From the NCBI RefSeq assembly GCF_001625305.1, contig NW_017803046.1, forward strand, positions 3,462,556 to 3,526,555: a stretch of 64,000 nucleotides of DNA. The letters run 5' to 3'. Each line of letters begins with the position of its first letter. Positions within the stretch are counted from its first letter, which is position 1. Below the pieces are notes generated by a model that was not told the DNA's origin, did no database searches, and saw only the letters and a list, made by a program, of their open reading frames with translations. Below are positions 24,767-39,098 of this stretch, one piece after another. Made by a program: the position numbers and the translations under genes. This DNA comes from Branchiostoma belcheri (taxonomy: Eukaryota > Chordata > Leptocardii > Amphioxiformes > Branchiostomatidae).

Positions 24767-25504
24767 TAAATTCCTGAAATATGCAGGGCTCACGTACGAG
24801 GATGGCGTTGAGCATGGCCGTTACCCCAGATTTTTGCTACATGAGTCATTCATCACAAGACTTTACGTTGGGATGTTAACTGTGTGACTGTACCGCCCTT
24901 GAATTTTTCCCACACCAGTAGTTCTTGGTTTCAAAAACAGCCAACAGTTAAAAACCAGAGACTTTAAAAAATCACATACTATAAGTTTATAAATTCCATG
25001 TCTCCTAAACTGCTTTCCTATCATGACTGTCTTTAGTTGCGTAAGAATTTCACTAAGACAATAGTAAGACAAATATTTGATTCTTCAGATCAGTGGCACA
25101 AATATGTCCACTGTTTGCAGAAGCATTGGTGGGCTGTTTGTGATATGATAGTAGTCTCTTCTGCTACTATTTTCAGGGACAACATTAAGTCACTAAATAA
25201 CCCATTGTCAAACATTTCTCCACAAGTCCAAACTGGTATTCGGAACACTTTTCTTCTCACGCTGTGTCAACAAGGCAAAGGTTCTTCTTAAACAAACCCA
25301 GCAATGTTTATGTCCTTTAATATCTTGCTTCTAACGTCGAACCTGCATCCAAGTACACTACAAGTGCCTTCTGTCCAGATGGACCTGCTTTATGTGCGGC
25401 TGTATAAAGTAATCCGAAACCCAACCCGATAGAGCAAGCAATTCAACTCTGCAGCCCAAAAGGTTGTTGTTACAGCTTGCCATGTGAACCTGCGTCATTG
25501 GGCT

Positions 25505-26210
25505 TGGAAATCTAGGCCAAATTTTGCATACCTAATGAGCAAGTTCAGCAGGTGTGTATGTAGGCCGTGAACAAGGTCGGGGACAAATACATCCGACCAC
25601 TGCCAGACCCGAGAGTAATGGCCGTTTGAAGGTCTATGCAAATTTGTAAGCATCAACGTCATCACTGGATGCTGTGCCATAGGCCTAGTATGAGTTACTC
25701 TTCTTCTATATGTAAAAAACGTTAAAAAAATACAAACTTTCTTGTGTCGCATTACAAGTGGTGAAATGGAACAACTTTTTTGTTACATAAACGATCAGTA
25801 TGGTTACTTTTACTGACACAAACCAGAACTACCCATCATAAAAACCAGGTAGATTTCAGCACGCACTGTTGACATTTTCTTCTGACATTCCTCAAATCCT
25901 TTATAGGTCACCTTTTAATTGAAACCACTAGCCTGTGAAAAATACAACTAGACTAACATTCTTGAAAAAAATGCAGTGTCTACGTAACTTTAAGTCACTA
26001 CAAGTAGTTCAGAGGGTTTCCAATGCTGAGCGCCTTTTAGTAGATATGGAGAAACAATCTCTCTGTGGGAACAATATGTCTTCTTCAGGGTAGATAACTT
26101 GACCCGCCCCTTTTTTCTTTCTACACATCATGAGAATCTAGGTCGAGTTCCGCATACTTAATGAGCAAGTTCACCTGGTGAAAAGGTGTTTGTCAAAGGT
26201 CGACAATGTA
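25505..26210. repeat. diverged direct repeat pair
   Basis: GCATACCTAATGAGCAAGTTC (about 25527, one base longer than shown elsewhere) recurs as GCATACTTAATGAGCAAGTT (about 26151), preceded in both by AATCTAGG and followed by a purine-rich spacer and AAGGTCG. The copies are about 624 bp apart. Confidence 0.6.
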
Positions 26211-26888
26211 ACAAACTCTGACCAAAACAGGTGGTTCTGTCAGACACTTGTTTGTAAGATGGTTACATCAAAATACCTTCAAAGCAGGAAGAAGGGCACA
26301 GAAAAACCTTGGTACTGTCAAAGGCAGGTAATTTTTTTATACCAGGTAAACATTAGCTCTGAACGTCATTGTAAAAGAGGGCAGAAGCACTGGTATTCGA
26401 CCTAGATAACAACGCTTCAATCAAAACCTTTTGGAAAAAGGATACTCCAAAGGAAAAAGATATGTTGGAGGCATTTTCTATCTCTTGGCTCAAGCTGACG
26501 GTTGTCAAGTAACCATGATCGTGTTGCAGAAAACAACAAAAGAGGCCAACAAAAGAAGCAGAGCATGTCAACACCACACCCCTGCGTACTTCGACCTGGC
26601 CGGTAAGCGCGCACAGCCAAACACTTCAATGAACCCACTGCACAACAACCTGACAACAACATTTCTCAAGTCTCCTACCTGACTCAATGATTCTTCCTAC
26701 AAAACCAAGACTTTACCATGAACATACAACTTGGAACAGACAAAAACATTTAAAATTCAGCAGAATAGTCAACACAACCACACATCTACAGTTTCGAATC
26801 CGTCTACTGACAGGTTGCCGCGTTAAGACAACAACCAACAATCAGGTTGGTAGAAATGTAGAGTAGTGTTTTTGAAAGGCGCTTTTAC

Positions 26889-26948
26889 CTTGACGGAGCT
26901 GTGAAGGCTGGAAAAAGGAGGGTGGCATCATCTCACCCAACATCATGG
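26889..26948 (-). CDS. 60-nt exon, phase 1-1 (or a first coding exon)
   Basis: A minus-strand pyrimidine-rich run ending CTTCTTGCTAACACTCCAG (with a CTAAC branch-like motif) precedes CC-ATG-ATG, and the frame reads MMLGEMMPPSFFQPSQLRQ to the donor CAAG|GTAAAA (GT at 26888-26887). Taken as an internal exon it is exactly 60 nt with phase-1 edges. Taken as a start exon it begins at the ATG at 26946, with the GC-rich 27.0-27.25 kb block as promoter. Both readings end in phase 1. The peptide is Met, Pro and Gln rich and looks disordered, in keeping with the other cassettes. Confidence 0.5.
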
Positions 26949-26999
26949 CTGGAGTGTTAGCAAGAAGACACAGTACAGAGATGTAAGACAAGGGCTGTG

Positions 27000-29900
27000 C
27001 CTCTGAAGCTGTTGGTGGCCGTGTCGTCGAGAGCTAGCTACAAGTGCGAAGTGCACATGCCCACACCAGCGCATGTATGGCAGTGAGGTCACACGGCCTC
27101 CACCAATCACACACCTGACGTACCTGTTGGACCTGTGTGTCCACAGGTGGAAACTAGGTCACGGGAAGTGAATCATACGCCGGGGGCTAGGGAGTGGACA
27201 ACAGCCAACGGGGGCTGCACTGCGTCGGTGGTGTTGACACTCTTTCTTTGATCACAAAGTGCAGAATTAAATTTTCATGTCGCAAACACGACAATGATTC
27301 AGGTCAGGGAATGACTCAGAATCCACTTCCTAAGACAATGTTGTAGACAACAATGACCTTGTGCCCAATGACAAAGTCCACACCTTTCCTGCCAAATTTG
27401 TAGAGTCTCTTCAACAAACAGTTTGTGTTTCTTTTCCATTATCTCATTGGGTAGAAAAGCTAATGAAAATGATGTCTGCCTTATTTTATCACTGAGTGAG
27501 TATTTGGTTCTCTTTGAGCACAAAGACCATCAGTTCTACTAGAGTCATGTTCCATTCTTTGATATGGCACTTGGGTGAGAATGAAGACAATCCACTCAAC
27601 TTTCGTCTCTCCTAATTGTCTAGCCCTTTCACAGCAGTTTTCATTTTTGGTATAATCTTGTAGATTACAAATAGACCATGAAAAACAGGTCTCTGTTTCG
27701 AGTTCTATTGCTTTTCTAAAACTCCAGACTTACATGAACCCCAAGAGAACAATCACAACATCAGAAAGTAAACACAAAAATTAAAGACTGGCTTAGCAAT
27801 ATGCGAAAACATTTAGTAAAATGTTAGGACAAGATCAGTCTTAACAGCTGTGGAGATTTAATTCCATTTCCTGTATTTATCCTCAAAAAATACGGAACAC
27901 AAATGCTGACAATTGTATGTGAAGCCTTCTTGAAGAGACCCACATCTAACATCAAGACGTGGTATTTTTATTGTAATTGTCTGTCAATATAGCTTCCTTA
28001 TTGAAGTCACCAAACACATTTAAATATATTGGCAGTTATTTTGAAGACAACACCAAGTGCAAATGAAGGCCCACACCTTGGGATCGCAATTTAAATCATC
28101 TTCCGATAGCACATTTCATTGGTCAGTAATAGACTAAAACTGGCACCCAGCATCAAACAAGATTGGCAAGGTGTGTACTAAGACTGGAGTTACCTGTCCC
28201 TATTACAGCTGTGTCAACAAAATGGCAAGTTAAGCAGCAGAACTATCGCTTTACACAAAATACCTTGGAATGGTCTGATGGAGACATAAGGAGCTGACAA
28301 GGAAAGCCATGCAGGGATCCTCAAGCAATGTAGAGCCTTCCAAGATAATCTGATAGGGAGCGATTACTGCCTAAGACACTAGCAAGCATGAACACAGGCA
28401 GCAGCCATTCTCTACTCCAGCAGCTTGCCATCGCACCTGCCTCTCTTTATAGGATAACAGGAGGAAATTACAAATGAAGAAGTGCGACACCTTTCTCGTG
28501 TTCCAGGGGCGGAGTGTCCGGCGTCCCGTAACCAAGGTTACTGCTATAGGTTGACCTCATCGTCACCACTGCCTCCATGTGGACCCCCTCCAGGACGGTA
28601 CGTGGTGCGCTTCACGGATGGAGATGCACCGAGCCTGCTGATCTAACGGACGCCTGCTGCTTATAAAGGCAAGGATGCACTGGCACTGATCTTGCCTTGG
28701 TATAGCCCCCACACACGCATACAATTGAGTTAACCTAGATGCATTAATGAGCGGCTAAATCCGGCATGGCCCACAGGGATTTACCAGATCAACTTGAGTG
28801 ATGTGTAGCAAAGTCATATCTTTCCACTAACCCCAATTACAGCAGGTCCCAGTTTCAAGAACCCAAACAAGAAGGAAGCCGACTTTCTGTGAAGCTGAGC
28901 AATACAATCAATTATCTCAATCACGTTAAGAAACATCCGCATAAGTCAACTGCATGACTGTTCATCAATGTTTGAAGTGAAGCTAAGGCTTACAAAATAT
29001 ATTTTCTTCCCGGTTCCCACAGTTGTAGGGTGGCCGTAAATGAGGACAGGCTAAAGCACTTTAAAAACAAGTCACTTATACCAGTACAGACACAGCCCAA
29101 TTCACATGTCCTACAACAACAAACCATCTGGTGAGAATGCATGCAATGGTGTTCAGTAAAACGTTTAAGCCTTCAACAAAGAGATACATATTGAACAGCT
29201 ATCCAACAAGTTCTATAAAGAATTCATCTTCGCTTGGCAAGTCTGGATAAAAGATACACAAACAGCAGGACACCAGCTACATACATAAGTAGGAATGGTT
29301 TTATCAAGCTTCATTACCAATGTGCAACTACTGCAAGTACAATTCAGGCTTTATTGTTGATCATAAAACACTTGTCTCAACAAGACAGTAGAGAAAGATG
29401 TTCAGAACTAGTGAGAAGGAATATCGATATAAGAACATGTAAAAAATATGGATACAGGTGGAAAATTTCCATCCATAAAAATTGCTTTTTTTCCCCTCCA
29501 AACCGCATGTTATAACTTTGACAAAACTGGAACAAGCAACTTTGGTGTGACCTCCTGACTTCTGAAGACCTCTCAGGATCCATTATCTATCCCTGTATGG
29601 CATATCCGAGTGAATACCTCACTGCCTTTCGAGTATACTTGAACTCCTCTGATACATATCTCTGCAGCATGTGACATCAGCGATCAATCCTCTTTGGGAC
29701 TGTTCCATTTTCAGTGACAGTCGACCTACTTTCTACCCTGGCAATGTAGGACACAGGGAGGCACCATTCGGGGAACGCACAATGTCAACGTCATTTCAAC
29801 CTGCTCGCATAATCCTTCAACCATTTCGTAACCAATAAAACATGACTGTTTGTCATATCCTTATTATATCTAACTCTGGAAAAAACAATCCAAACTTGTT

Positions 29901-32900
29901 TCATGGAGAAAAATGACCGAGATTTGGCCATTTTGTGTACCATAACACAGGTGTATATTATGTTTGCACAACGTCAAGTTCTTAGCACAGGGAGCTAACC
30001 TATGGATTCTACAGGAAAATGTTTCATAACGTCATGAATATCAGCAGTAGCTTTACACAACATAGGAGAACGATGTTGGAAGTTGTCTCTCTCACTTTTT
30101 TCTTTTCTTTGTGCTTGAAACCTAGAAGAGGTATGCCATTTTGAACCCAGTTATTTGGACCATGATGGGGCACCAACGGGGGTAAGGCACAACATCAACG
30201 TCACCAGAAGGACCAGTAAAACATATCAACACGTTACCTCAGCTGCTTACTAAAACTGCCAAGAACTGTTACATGTGTGTGAAGGCAAAAGTCGGGAAGT
30301 CCAGTTTCATTTTGACATATTATACAGGAGTAATGTATGTATGTATGTATTGCCTCATATATAATGTAGTTACACAAATAGCCTGAGATACATTACAACT
30401 CAGTAATGAATTTCTCCTTTACTTTAAAGACTAAACGAAAGGCACTTTCTTTTCACGAATGAAATATTATTTTGTGGCATGGAGTGAAACGTTTTTCATA
30501 AAGACAGAAGAGAAAGCTTGACTCGAACTCGAAATCTTCAGGATCTAGGGAATCTGGGACAGCCATTAACAAATCATTCTACTGGTAGCTGGTCAATGTC
30601 ATATCCATTACTTCACAACACCAGGGCATGTAAACACATACGTTCACAACTGCCTCCCAAATCCTCCCTCATCGCCCAGCTCAAACAAAAAGGCAAAAAT
30701 GACGCAAATGGTACATGTGGATGGTAATTTATTGTTTCTGTGGCAACCTGAGAGAGATTCTCCGATCCTTTACCTGCTTGCCACTCTATCACTGACATCT
30801 ACAATATCCTGTCCTCTGGGGCGAAGTCAGCAGCTTAACTGGCTATCTCTCCTCACCAGCAAGTCTCCCTGGGCGCTTCCCAATTGTTCTCAATATCTCA
30901 TCATTGACCTTTGGATGATGTATTAGCCCTAGTTTGCTTTTATGTTACCTGTGGTTCGGGGCAAGGCTTGAGCTGACCTATACATCACTCCACAAGCTGC
31001 CAGCTAACAAAAGAGCTGACCGGGGGATTCTCGGAAGGGAGGGCTTCAAGGACACAACAACTTGTTCCCCACAAGTATGTGTAACACACACTCCTGAACA
31101 AAAGTGCTTCAGACGCCCTTTTCCTGGCTACGGAAAAGACCGTTAAAATGTCACCAAGCACCTTCTACTGGAACTAGAAAGTGGTGCGGATTGAAATCAC
31201 AAATGCCTTGGATCGTTATGTCAAAGCCCTTGCCTTCACCAGTACAATCAGTACTATGCTGCAATCTCCCACTACATGTAGATCTCACCATTAGCTTTAG
31301 GAGAAATGTTTATAATTAAGCTGCACACATTGACTTTTCCTTGTTCTTAAGTTGTTTACATGACAGATGAATCGTGGAAATGATTCTGTTTAATCCACAG
31401 TGAATCTTAATGACCTCTGCCAACACTTTCACATCAAAGATGTTCAGCAGGCACATTTAACTTTTGAGATAAAACTTTTGCCCTCCCTTGCCCTAGATTA
31501 CATGCTTTCAACTTTGTTTGGTATTTCCTCTGTTCTAGAAACATTCTCTCCTTAATGATTCCTGTGTCATGACTGAGGAACATAACCTTTTCAAAATGTC
31601 AAATCCTCTATAAGAAGAAGGGACTGAAAAGGTTTGAGACCTCTGCCTTTAAGGTTATCAAAAGTCACATTTTGTGCTGTTTGTAGTCAACGCTGTACAT
31701 TTAGATTGATGTTTAGAGACAAGTTACCTGGAAGATACTGATATCTTTTGATGATGAAGTTAGAAAGTGTTTGCAAGTTAGCTTATTAGATATGCAAATT
31801 TATTCAAATACATAAAGAATTATTTTGAAACTTGTAAATATGCAAATTTATGTAAGCTACGTGTGGCAAGTTTTATTTTTTGTATAGATGATCAACTTAA
31901 ATTCACAATTTTCCATTGCTATTTTAAATTACTTATAATATGTGTGATTTGAATGTCATAACTTATGAAAATTACAGGGTACTTCAGAGCGCTGCATTTG
32001 CTAACAGATAAGACAACTGAAAAAGGAATTCACAAACAAAAACAAGTATCACGACATAGTACCACACTACAGAAGACAAGAGGAAAGTGCATGGAATGAG
32101 AAATCAAGGAGGGACAACATTTCAAGATGACCTAGAAGATTTTCCATGGATTTCAAGGAGTGAATGGCAGATATATCTAAATTACAATCTACCTCTCAAG
32201 TTTTCTTCCAGAAACTGGCATACGGAGGCGTTCATTGCTTGGACGTAAAGTTTAAATTCTTCTAGTGAAAAGCGTTATCTGGGTTTCTCCACCTGACTTA
32301 GAGGGAGATAAAGCTCACCGACACATTTCAGGTGCTCGCTGTAGTCTCAAATCAACCATCAATCGAAGGGAGCCCCGCTCTATTCATTCATCACCGCTGA
32401 CAAGCCAAATCAGTTCGATCACACCTCCGCTTCTATCGCTCCTTACCATTGGACAAATGGTGGTGATGAACTAGAAGACTGGCCTGCCTGGTATCAATCT
32501 TTTTGTCAGAGACCTACTTGTACTTGGTTCTCTTTCAAAAACTTACTATTCTCCCAGCTCATATATTAACCATTAACAACTAACCATAACATGGTGTAGG
32601 AGTTTGGAACTTAGTTGCAGTTGAACATTTGTTATAATTTAGATGCATACTGTGAAAGTCTGATCACAAAAAAGGTTCCTTGCTACAATATATTGTCATG
32701 ATAGTTGCAAGCTACTCAGTTAGTCCAGTAATCTTTTTCGCATCATAACCATAGATGAAGTAAGCAATATGTTTCACTTGAAACTGCTCACTTCAAACCA
32801 TTTCTGCTTTTATGATTTTGCCGTTTTCAATTTGCATTGGTGTAGAAGACCAATTTCTGACGAACGAACTTTGCATGTTTTTCTGAAAGGTATTTCATCG

Positions 32901-33070
32901 TTTTGATAGGAATGTCTGAAAGCATCATGGTACTTTGTTGTATGGATGATACCAAAAGTATATATGTACGAGGACTCCATCATCAAATCAAACAGGTGTC
33001 AACAAAACAGGTGATATTTTCACTCAAACAACACAAAATGTATGAACAGAACAACACAAAGTAAACATAA
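27000..33070. other. intron-like stretch with a GC-richer block at 27.0-27.2 kb
   Basis: The 27.0-27.25 kb block is GC-richer, has a CCAAT box (CACCAATCACA) and two adjacent good minus-strand donors (CAACAG|GTACGT with GT at 27122-27121, and GTCAG|GTGTGT), and may hold a noncoding first exon. 28.4-28.7 kb is also GC-richer, without a supported exon. Two related short segments lie at about 29760 and 30170 (GCACAATGTCAACGTCA and GCACAACATCAACGTCA). A good donor at 30774 (GCAG|GTAAAG) follows an 8-codon ATG frame (MSVIEWQA) with a weak start context. Confidence 0.35.
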
Positions 33071-33078
33071 GTAAATAC

Positions 33079-33141
33079 CTGTTGGAATGAGTTTTCCCAA
33101 GTTGCAGATTTGTCCTCCAACCTCCAATTGCGGTGGATTTG
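33079..33141 (-). CDS. candidate 63-nt cassette exon, phase 1-1
   Basis: The minus-strand acceptor CATTTTACACTTTTAAG and the donor CAACAG|GTATTT (GT at 33078-33077) enclose exactly 63 nt. All three frames are open, so sequence alone does not fix the phase. The phase-1 reading, NPPQLEVGGQICNLGKLIPT between split codons, fits the neighbouring cassettes. The phase-0 reading gives a Trp-rich peptide ending WENSFQQ and belongs to a longer open frame that starts at an ATG at 33264. The exon length, fair acceptor and good donor are the evidence. It has no recognised domain. Confidence 0.4.
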
Positions 33142-33430
33142 CTTAAAAGTGTAAAATGACCTCGTATAAGTCACAACATAGATCGTTGCCATGGTATGTA
33201 AAATTTGCGTGATCAAAAATGGATTTGAAACATTAATGTTTCCATTATACAAATCCTTACACATTTTTTCACATCACTTAATGGTGATTACCAGATTTTT
33301 TTGTTTGCCAGCATATAATTCAGTTTTTAAAGATTCAGAGACTCATATATGACAAATCATTCAGATTGGTATGATGATTCCAAAATATAGTTTAACGCTT
33401 GAAATACTTTATTATGTTATCTGCAAAATT

Positions 33431-33475
33431 ATTCTAAGCCCTATAATTTAACCGAAATTCTAAGCCCTATAATTT
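33431..33475. repeat. 26-bp tandem duplication
   Basis: ATTCTAAGCCCTATAATTT occurs exactly at 33431-33449 and 33457-33475. Confidence 0.9.
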
Positions 33476-36400
33476 CATCCACAGACTGATCCATAAATTT
33501 CTATTTTGTGATCAACCACAAACACACACGTGAGCAAAAATTCACGGCAAAGACAAGAGAAATTCCTTTCATACCAAACACAGGAGAATATATACTCAAT
33601 GCAAGCCGCAAGAATTGCAGACATGGCATTAAGAGAAGTGATGACAAAGGTGATGGAAGCAAGTAAAGCTTTTTACATCACAGAAGCAGGGCTAGCTCAG
33701 CAGTAGTTACAATTAGGGATAACAAAAGACGTTGGATAGTTCCATACAACCACAACTTCAATGTTCACTGTTATTTTTACCTGGGAAATGATTTTATGAC
33801 ATTGACGTGATTAAAACTGCATTGCCGCCGGTCCTACCTAGCTGTCCAGTCGAGAACCTATTTCTGTCATTCAAGAGACCTCAACTCCTGCATTGTGAAG
33901 GTTACAGTTATTCACATGTGTACATGTGTCCAACTGTTAGACCATTCCATGTTCCCAATTTTCCTCCACTCTGGCAATTTGCAGCTTTGATAACCAAGAA
34001 ACAAAATGCATTAGATACCCTTCAGCTACGCATTCAATGGACAATCAAAACCAGACTACGTAATGTAACCGAGGATTGACATAAAAACTTACCGGCAAAA
34101 TGGAAGGTCAGGTCAATGTAATATTTGCCAGGTCAATGTATGAAAAATTACGAAAAGAACCCTGATACTCCCACAGGCCCTCCTTTCTTTAACCTTCAGC
34201 CATCTTGTGCAATGACCTGATTTTTTCTTCACAAATTTGATAGATTTGACTCTAATCAAGTTACTAATACACAGTTCTCACAGGATGTTGATAAATGACC
34301 GGAAAAAGAGAACCATACAGCAGTGCTGAGCTCTACATCCCATTAATGTCTGAGGACCACAGGACACAAATTGCTTTAAATTCCAATTTTTTTTTCTTAC
34401 AAATCCTACAATAGAAACGAAATCCACATGAGAACATGTTACAGAGGTTGTGAAATTGTTTGTGTTTGTGCATTCTTTACTTTGTTCTTCTCTAAGGTGT
34501 TTTTCTTTATCAGGCTCTGCAACCTGCAATGGATTCTATATCTGTAAGTTTCAAACCATAATAACGTGTCAGACATTGTAACTGCTCAGTAAGTCTTATA
34601 ATCTTTTCTTGTGAAAATTTTGACACATAGAAAAATTAGTAAATAACTACTCTTGTCTACTTTCTACTTCGAAGTTTGAATTTCAAATGTAATAAAATTG
34701 AAAAGCTACAACTTTCCTACACCCATGAATCTTTCTATTCTGTCTTACTTCTGATAACATTGTGCATTTCAAAACTTTTCGGCAACACAAGTTCAATTAT
34801 ACATGTAAGTACTTGTCATAAATACTGTAAGTGTGACCTTATATCGACCTGTTTACCCAGTGAAAGGGTGGACAGTGTTCCAGCAATATATTTGGCTTAC
34901 TCGCTGAGAAATAATTTGTCTTCCCATGGGGACAGGTAATACTTCTACCTGTCCAATCCGGTCAATTTCCCACACTCCTCATTTCCAAAGCAATTTCTGT
35001 AATTATCTGTGGAAACATCACTCAAAATTACGGCTGACATTCACTGACCTGAGGTACGATGCAAAAAAGGACAAAACAATACTACTACATTATGTAGCTC
35101 CCAAATAAGGTAAAAAGATGAATGCAATCCCATGTATACCCGATTCTAATATCACAGTGATATAATCATTTTTACTGAGTGGTGCTGATATTGGAAGAGA
35201 CCATACATGCAATGTGTCAATCCCAGATGAAATATTAGCAGTGAATTATTTCTCCATAATCTACAGGGGACCTAAAGCAGGGCAATGAATCTAGATTCGA
35301 ATTCTCATTAAATCTCTCATCTATTTGTCATTTACCACTTAAAGGTAACAGCTCCGAAATCCACGGAATCGCCAGAAAATGATGGGTGAGCCACGCCCAA
35401 CGCAATCCTTTCTTTCCTTAAAAGGAAGGTCGGAGGTCCGAGCAATGCATCATTATTTCCGCCTTGTAACGACATTTGCAGGAGACAATGTAAAATCAAC
35501 AGTGTTCTATTCTCTCCTCAATCTGTCTTCATTAACCTAAATAAAACCCTGTGTCTCTCTCAACCAACAAGATTTGAAAACTTGAAAGATAATAATGCCA
35601 TCAAGTTTTATAGATTTTGGTGAATGACGGCTCCAAAACAAACTTATTCATATACTGCTGTTGATCCAAAGAGATCTGATTATTTTGATGAAATGATACC
35701 TACTAGTACAACCCAAACCTTTTACATCATTGTCAGGTTTTTTTACATCAAACAGTCGCCAACCTTGTCATCTCAAATTGTAGGTACGGTTCATAGGAAA
35801 ACTCATCAGGATAAAAATGGAAAATCATCAAAACATCAATTTGAAAGTTGTGTCGTCAGGCAAATATCTCTCCTTCAAGCTTTTTTCAGCTTTGTTGTTA
35901 TGGAGTGAACCAGCTTTGTTTGGCCGTGACTAGGAAAGTCTAGACTCGTTTTGCCCTTATTCACACACAACAAAGTAAAAGAGTTACCGGTACCATGGAT
36001 GACTTATACTGGCTGTTTGTAAAAGATTACCATAACTGTTTCCATCAATTACAGGTTATATAGTGACCGACCTTGCCACAACCACACGGTACCTTCAACA
36101 AGGAAAACTTCAAAACTGTTTTTGTTGCCCTTGTAATTTCAGAGTTCTAATGCTAGGTCTCAAAGGAACAATTATGTGCTCAAGAGAAATTAGAAGACTG
36201 AAAGAAATCCCCATTTGGTCGTCAGAAAGAGACACAGCTTATTCTAACCGCTCAATTTTTGTGAAAATATTTCATTTCATAGAGCTTTTATTGACACATT
36301 GCAATATGTATTGTTACATTGTGTTGTCCTGTTACTTTGCCATAGGCCCTATAACAACAGGCCATTGTCTTGAATTTCTCTACATTATAAAATACACCAT

Positions 36401-37265
36401 GAAACTGATTATGATCTTCTTATTGTGATAACATTTGGCTCCTTCATGGCCATAAAAATACATTGCTTCTTAACAATGACATCTGATGAATGTGATAGCC
36501 CATGCCTACTGTTCCGTAAAGATACTATTGATTTTATTCCATTATCGCATCCTCCGTTCTGTGTTTTGTAAAGAACTTGAAAGACAAATGTCATCCGTGG
36601 ACATGTACACCTCAGGGGATCAATTTCAAAGTGTTTTCCAGCAATTATTCTTACTTACAACAAAGAAGTCAAGTCTTAGTAACTCATCCTATCCCCAGGC
36701 AATGCACCTTCTTTAATCCATAGAGAGTGTTTGATTTGCCATTTTGTCTTTGGTGGGAGGTTAATGAACAGCCGTTGTGCTGATAGCAGAGGTCAACGCA
36801 CCCATTGAACTACATCCCTGGGAAACACCTTGGCAAAGTTACGGCCATGTAAAACCAGAAAACAGCTTTGTCAAACCTTTAACGACTTCTCTCCAGCGCA
36901 GAGGAGTGGGGTACATTCATCACCTCACCACACTTAACATGGGATCAATTTCTCTGGGTCAATACTTTGCAACACTCCACGGGATAGATCATAAATTCAA
37001 AGATACCGTTGAGACAGAGAGAGAATCGTTAGGGATAATCAAAGTGACAAGGTTGGGGCTTCAGAAACAGAGGTCTAATTAAAGTGTGAACATGTGCCAA
37101 AAAAAATGTCTCACAACTTCTAATGACTGGCTCTTTCCGAAGGACTTCTTTCTGAATAAGACTAAAAAATTTTAGTACATACGACATACATGCATACAGG
37201 GGGTTATTCCCTGAACAAAACTTTTCTACTTCCACAAACTTCTTGGCTCATTTGTAACTGGCAAA

Positions 37266-37763
37266 TCAGGAAGCTCTCGTGGTCCGTGGACCGTTGGTGA
37301 ACTGATGTCTTCTGAGCATTACAGAGCAACCTGAACAAATCACCGTGCCTGGTGGTTGATGTCTACCGGGTACCGCAAAGCCCATTCTAAATGAGAGCCC
37401 ATCTCTACATGGGCTAAGTCTAACGCAATAACTACACATCACTTCATTTAAATAGGCCAAGTCCTCTTCAAAGGCCCGTCTTGAAGTAGCTTCCTGACGT
37501 TTTAAGGTTCCTGGGTAGATGATGAATGAGCTTTGCACCTTGGGTACCCCCTGATCTATGACAATCAGGCAAACAGCTCCACCAAAGGTGCCACACACCT
37601 CAATAAGTGCCGTTTCATTCAATTTTCTGCCATTCTCCGCCATAAAGAGCCGTAATGATTCTGGAAAATCATTACAGGATTGCCCGGCACCAGTAACTTT
37701 TATTGCGATTTTCAGACCGCAGTAATTGCTGGATAAGTAACTGTCAATATGCCTCCCACCCAC
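37266..37763 (-). other. long open frame of unknown status
   Basis: This minus-strand frame is open for 166 codons, unusual for the base composition, but it begins at GTG, not ATG. Parts look protein-like (LKIAIKVTGAGQS; MAENGRKLNETALIEV). A GAG|GTGTGT donor-like site follows the second stretch. There is no good acceptor, no repeat with a known domain, and no match to the phase-1 pattern of the other exons. It could be a decayed element, an exon with unusual boundaries, or chance. Confidence 0.2.
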
Positions 37764-39064
37764 ATGGGAAAGACAAGGTTAAACGTCTAAGTGCCTCACA
37801 AAGTAGTCAATGACCACCATAGTCCATTTTCCTCTCATCTTGACAGCTATAATCCTTGGTAATAACTTTAGCCTCTGGCCATTTATTCAATGAGGTCAAT
37901 TTCTCCCCAACGGATCAATTTCAGCCCCTACTTTTTGAGCAGGCAGGGGCCCTCGAGGACCACTACTGGTCCAGCACTGACCTGAGGGGCTCTCAAAATC
38001 CATGTTTCTTCGCTTTTAAAAGAAAGTGTGGACACGTGTAAGGAGCCTTAATTCCATTGCTTACTTGTACAAATCCATGTGCTCTTGAGGGAGTTGGGGT
38101 CCAAAGACAAAATGGTGCCATGCTGGTGACACTTCTTCTTTCACAGCTACACTTGAAAGCACACCTGTAGTACCTGGATCAAGTCAGCTTTGGATGTGCA
38201 GAAAACTAGTAAAACTTAATAACACTGCGAAAACTTTTTAGTCTATCTAATCATTTTGATGGCACTTGCAGATTCCTAAATAATGACTTCTTTAACAAGG
38301 AATACTTAAATTACCAAATCTAAAAAAAACTGAGTGTAAGCAGTTTTACAGTTATCTACCCAGAACAGTATTGATGAACCTTTATTTTTTTTCAAATCAA
38401 GCTTCACTTCTAACTTTTCATCAAGAAAACACACCACCGGATGAACCTGATGTATTGCCCATATTTGATGATTTTCCCTGAAGACTGCCCTTAAAGCGTG
38501 CGCGTAAGACAGCCACAAATCCAGCCACACTCTACAGAGACAGCGGTGGGCTTACCAGAAGCGCTTGATGATACCAAATAGGGATTGCTGTGGATAACCT
38601 GCAGCCCTTTGGAGCGGCCATTTTCGGGCAATTGACCCAATTCAACTTGACATCGGCACCTGCTGTCTTCCTCATTGGCCACATCTGTAAGACCTCAAAA
38701 CCCCCGAGTGTGGTTCTCATCTCTGCTCAATCAAAAGTTCAAAACAAATTCTCTTCAAAGGCCTTACTTTCAACGTCCAATACTTTTCAAAGCATAGTAG
38801 TTTTAACCTTTGATAGAGCACACAGTTTCTTCGAGGTTGACATTGCTTTCAAAATCTTTGCGTTGATTCACCATAAAACATCCACAGTCTCTACACGAAT
38901 ATGATATGAAACAGAGCTTTTTAGAGCATTTGACATACTTATGGCATCTTTACTTGGGACACTTTTTTTACATACATATCCTGCAGTAGTGGGTAGCAAT
39001 TTCATTTCTGAAACACAAACTTCTTTAGCTTCCAGGATCACCTCCATAGTCCATGACTGGTAAG

Positions 39065-39098
39065 TGCTGCTGCTGCTGCTGCTGATGATGATGATGAT
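39065..39098. repeat. compound CTG/ATG trinucleotide repeat
   Basis: Six CTG units run directly into about five GAT units. No coding exon overlaps it on either strand. Confidence 0.85.

Noticed and set aside
26178..26330. Plus-strand Cys/Trp-containing frame ending at GGCAG|GTAATT
   Set aside because: Starts at GTG, no acceptor, and overlaps one copy of the 25.5/26.15 kb repeat.
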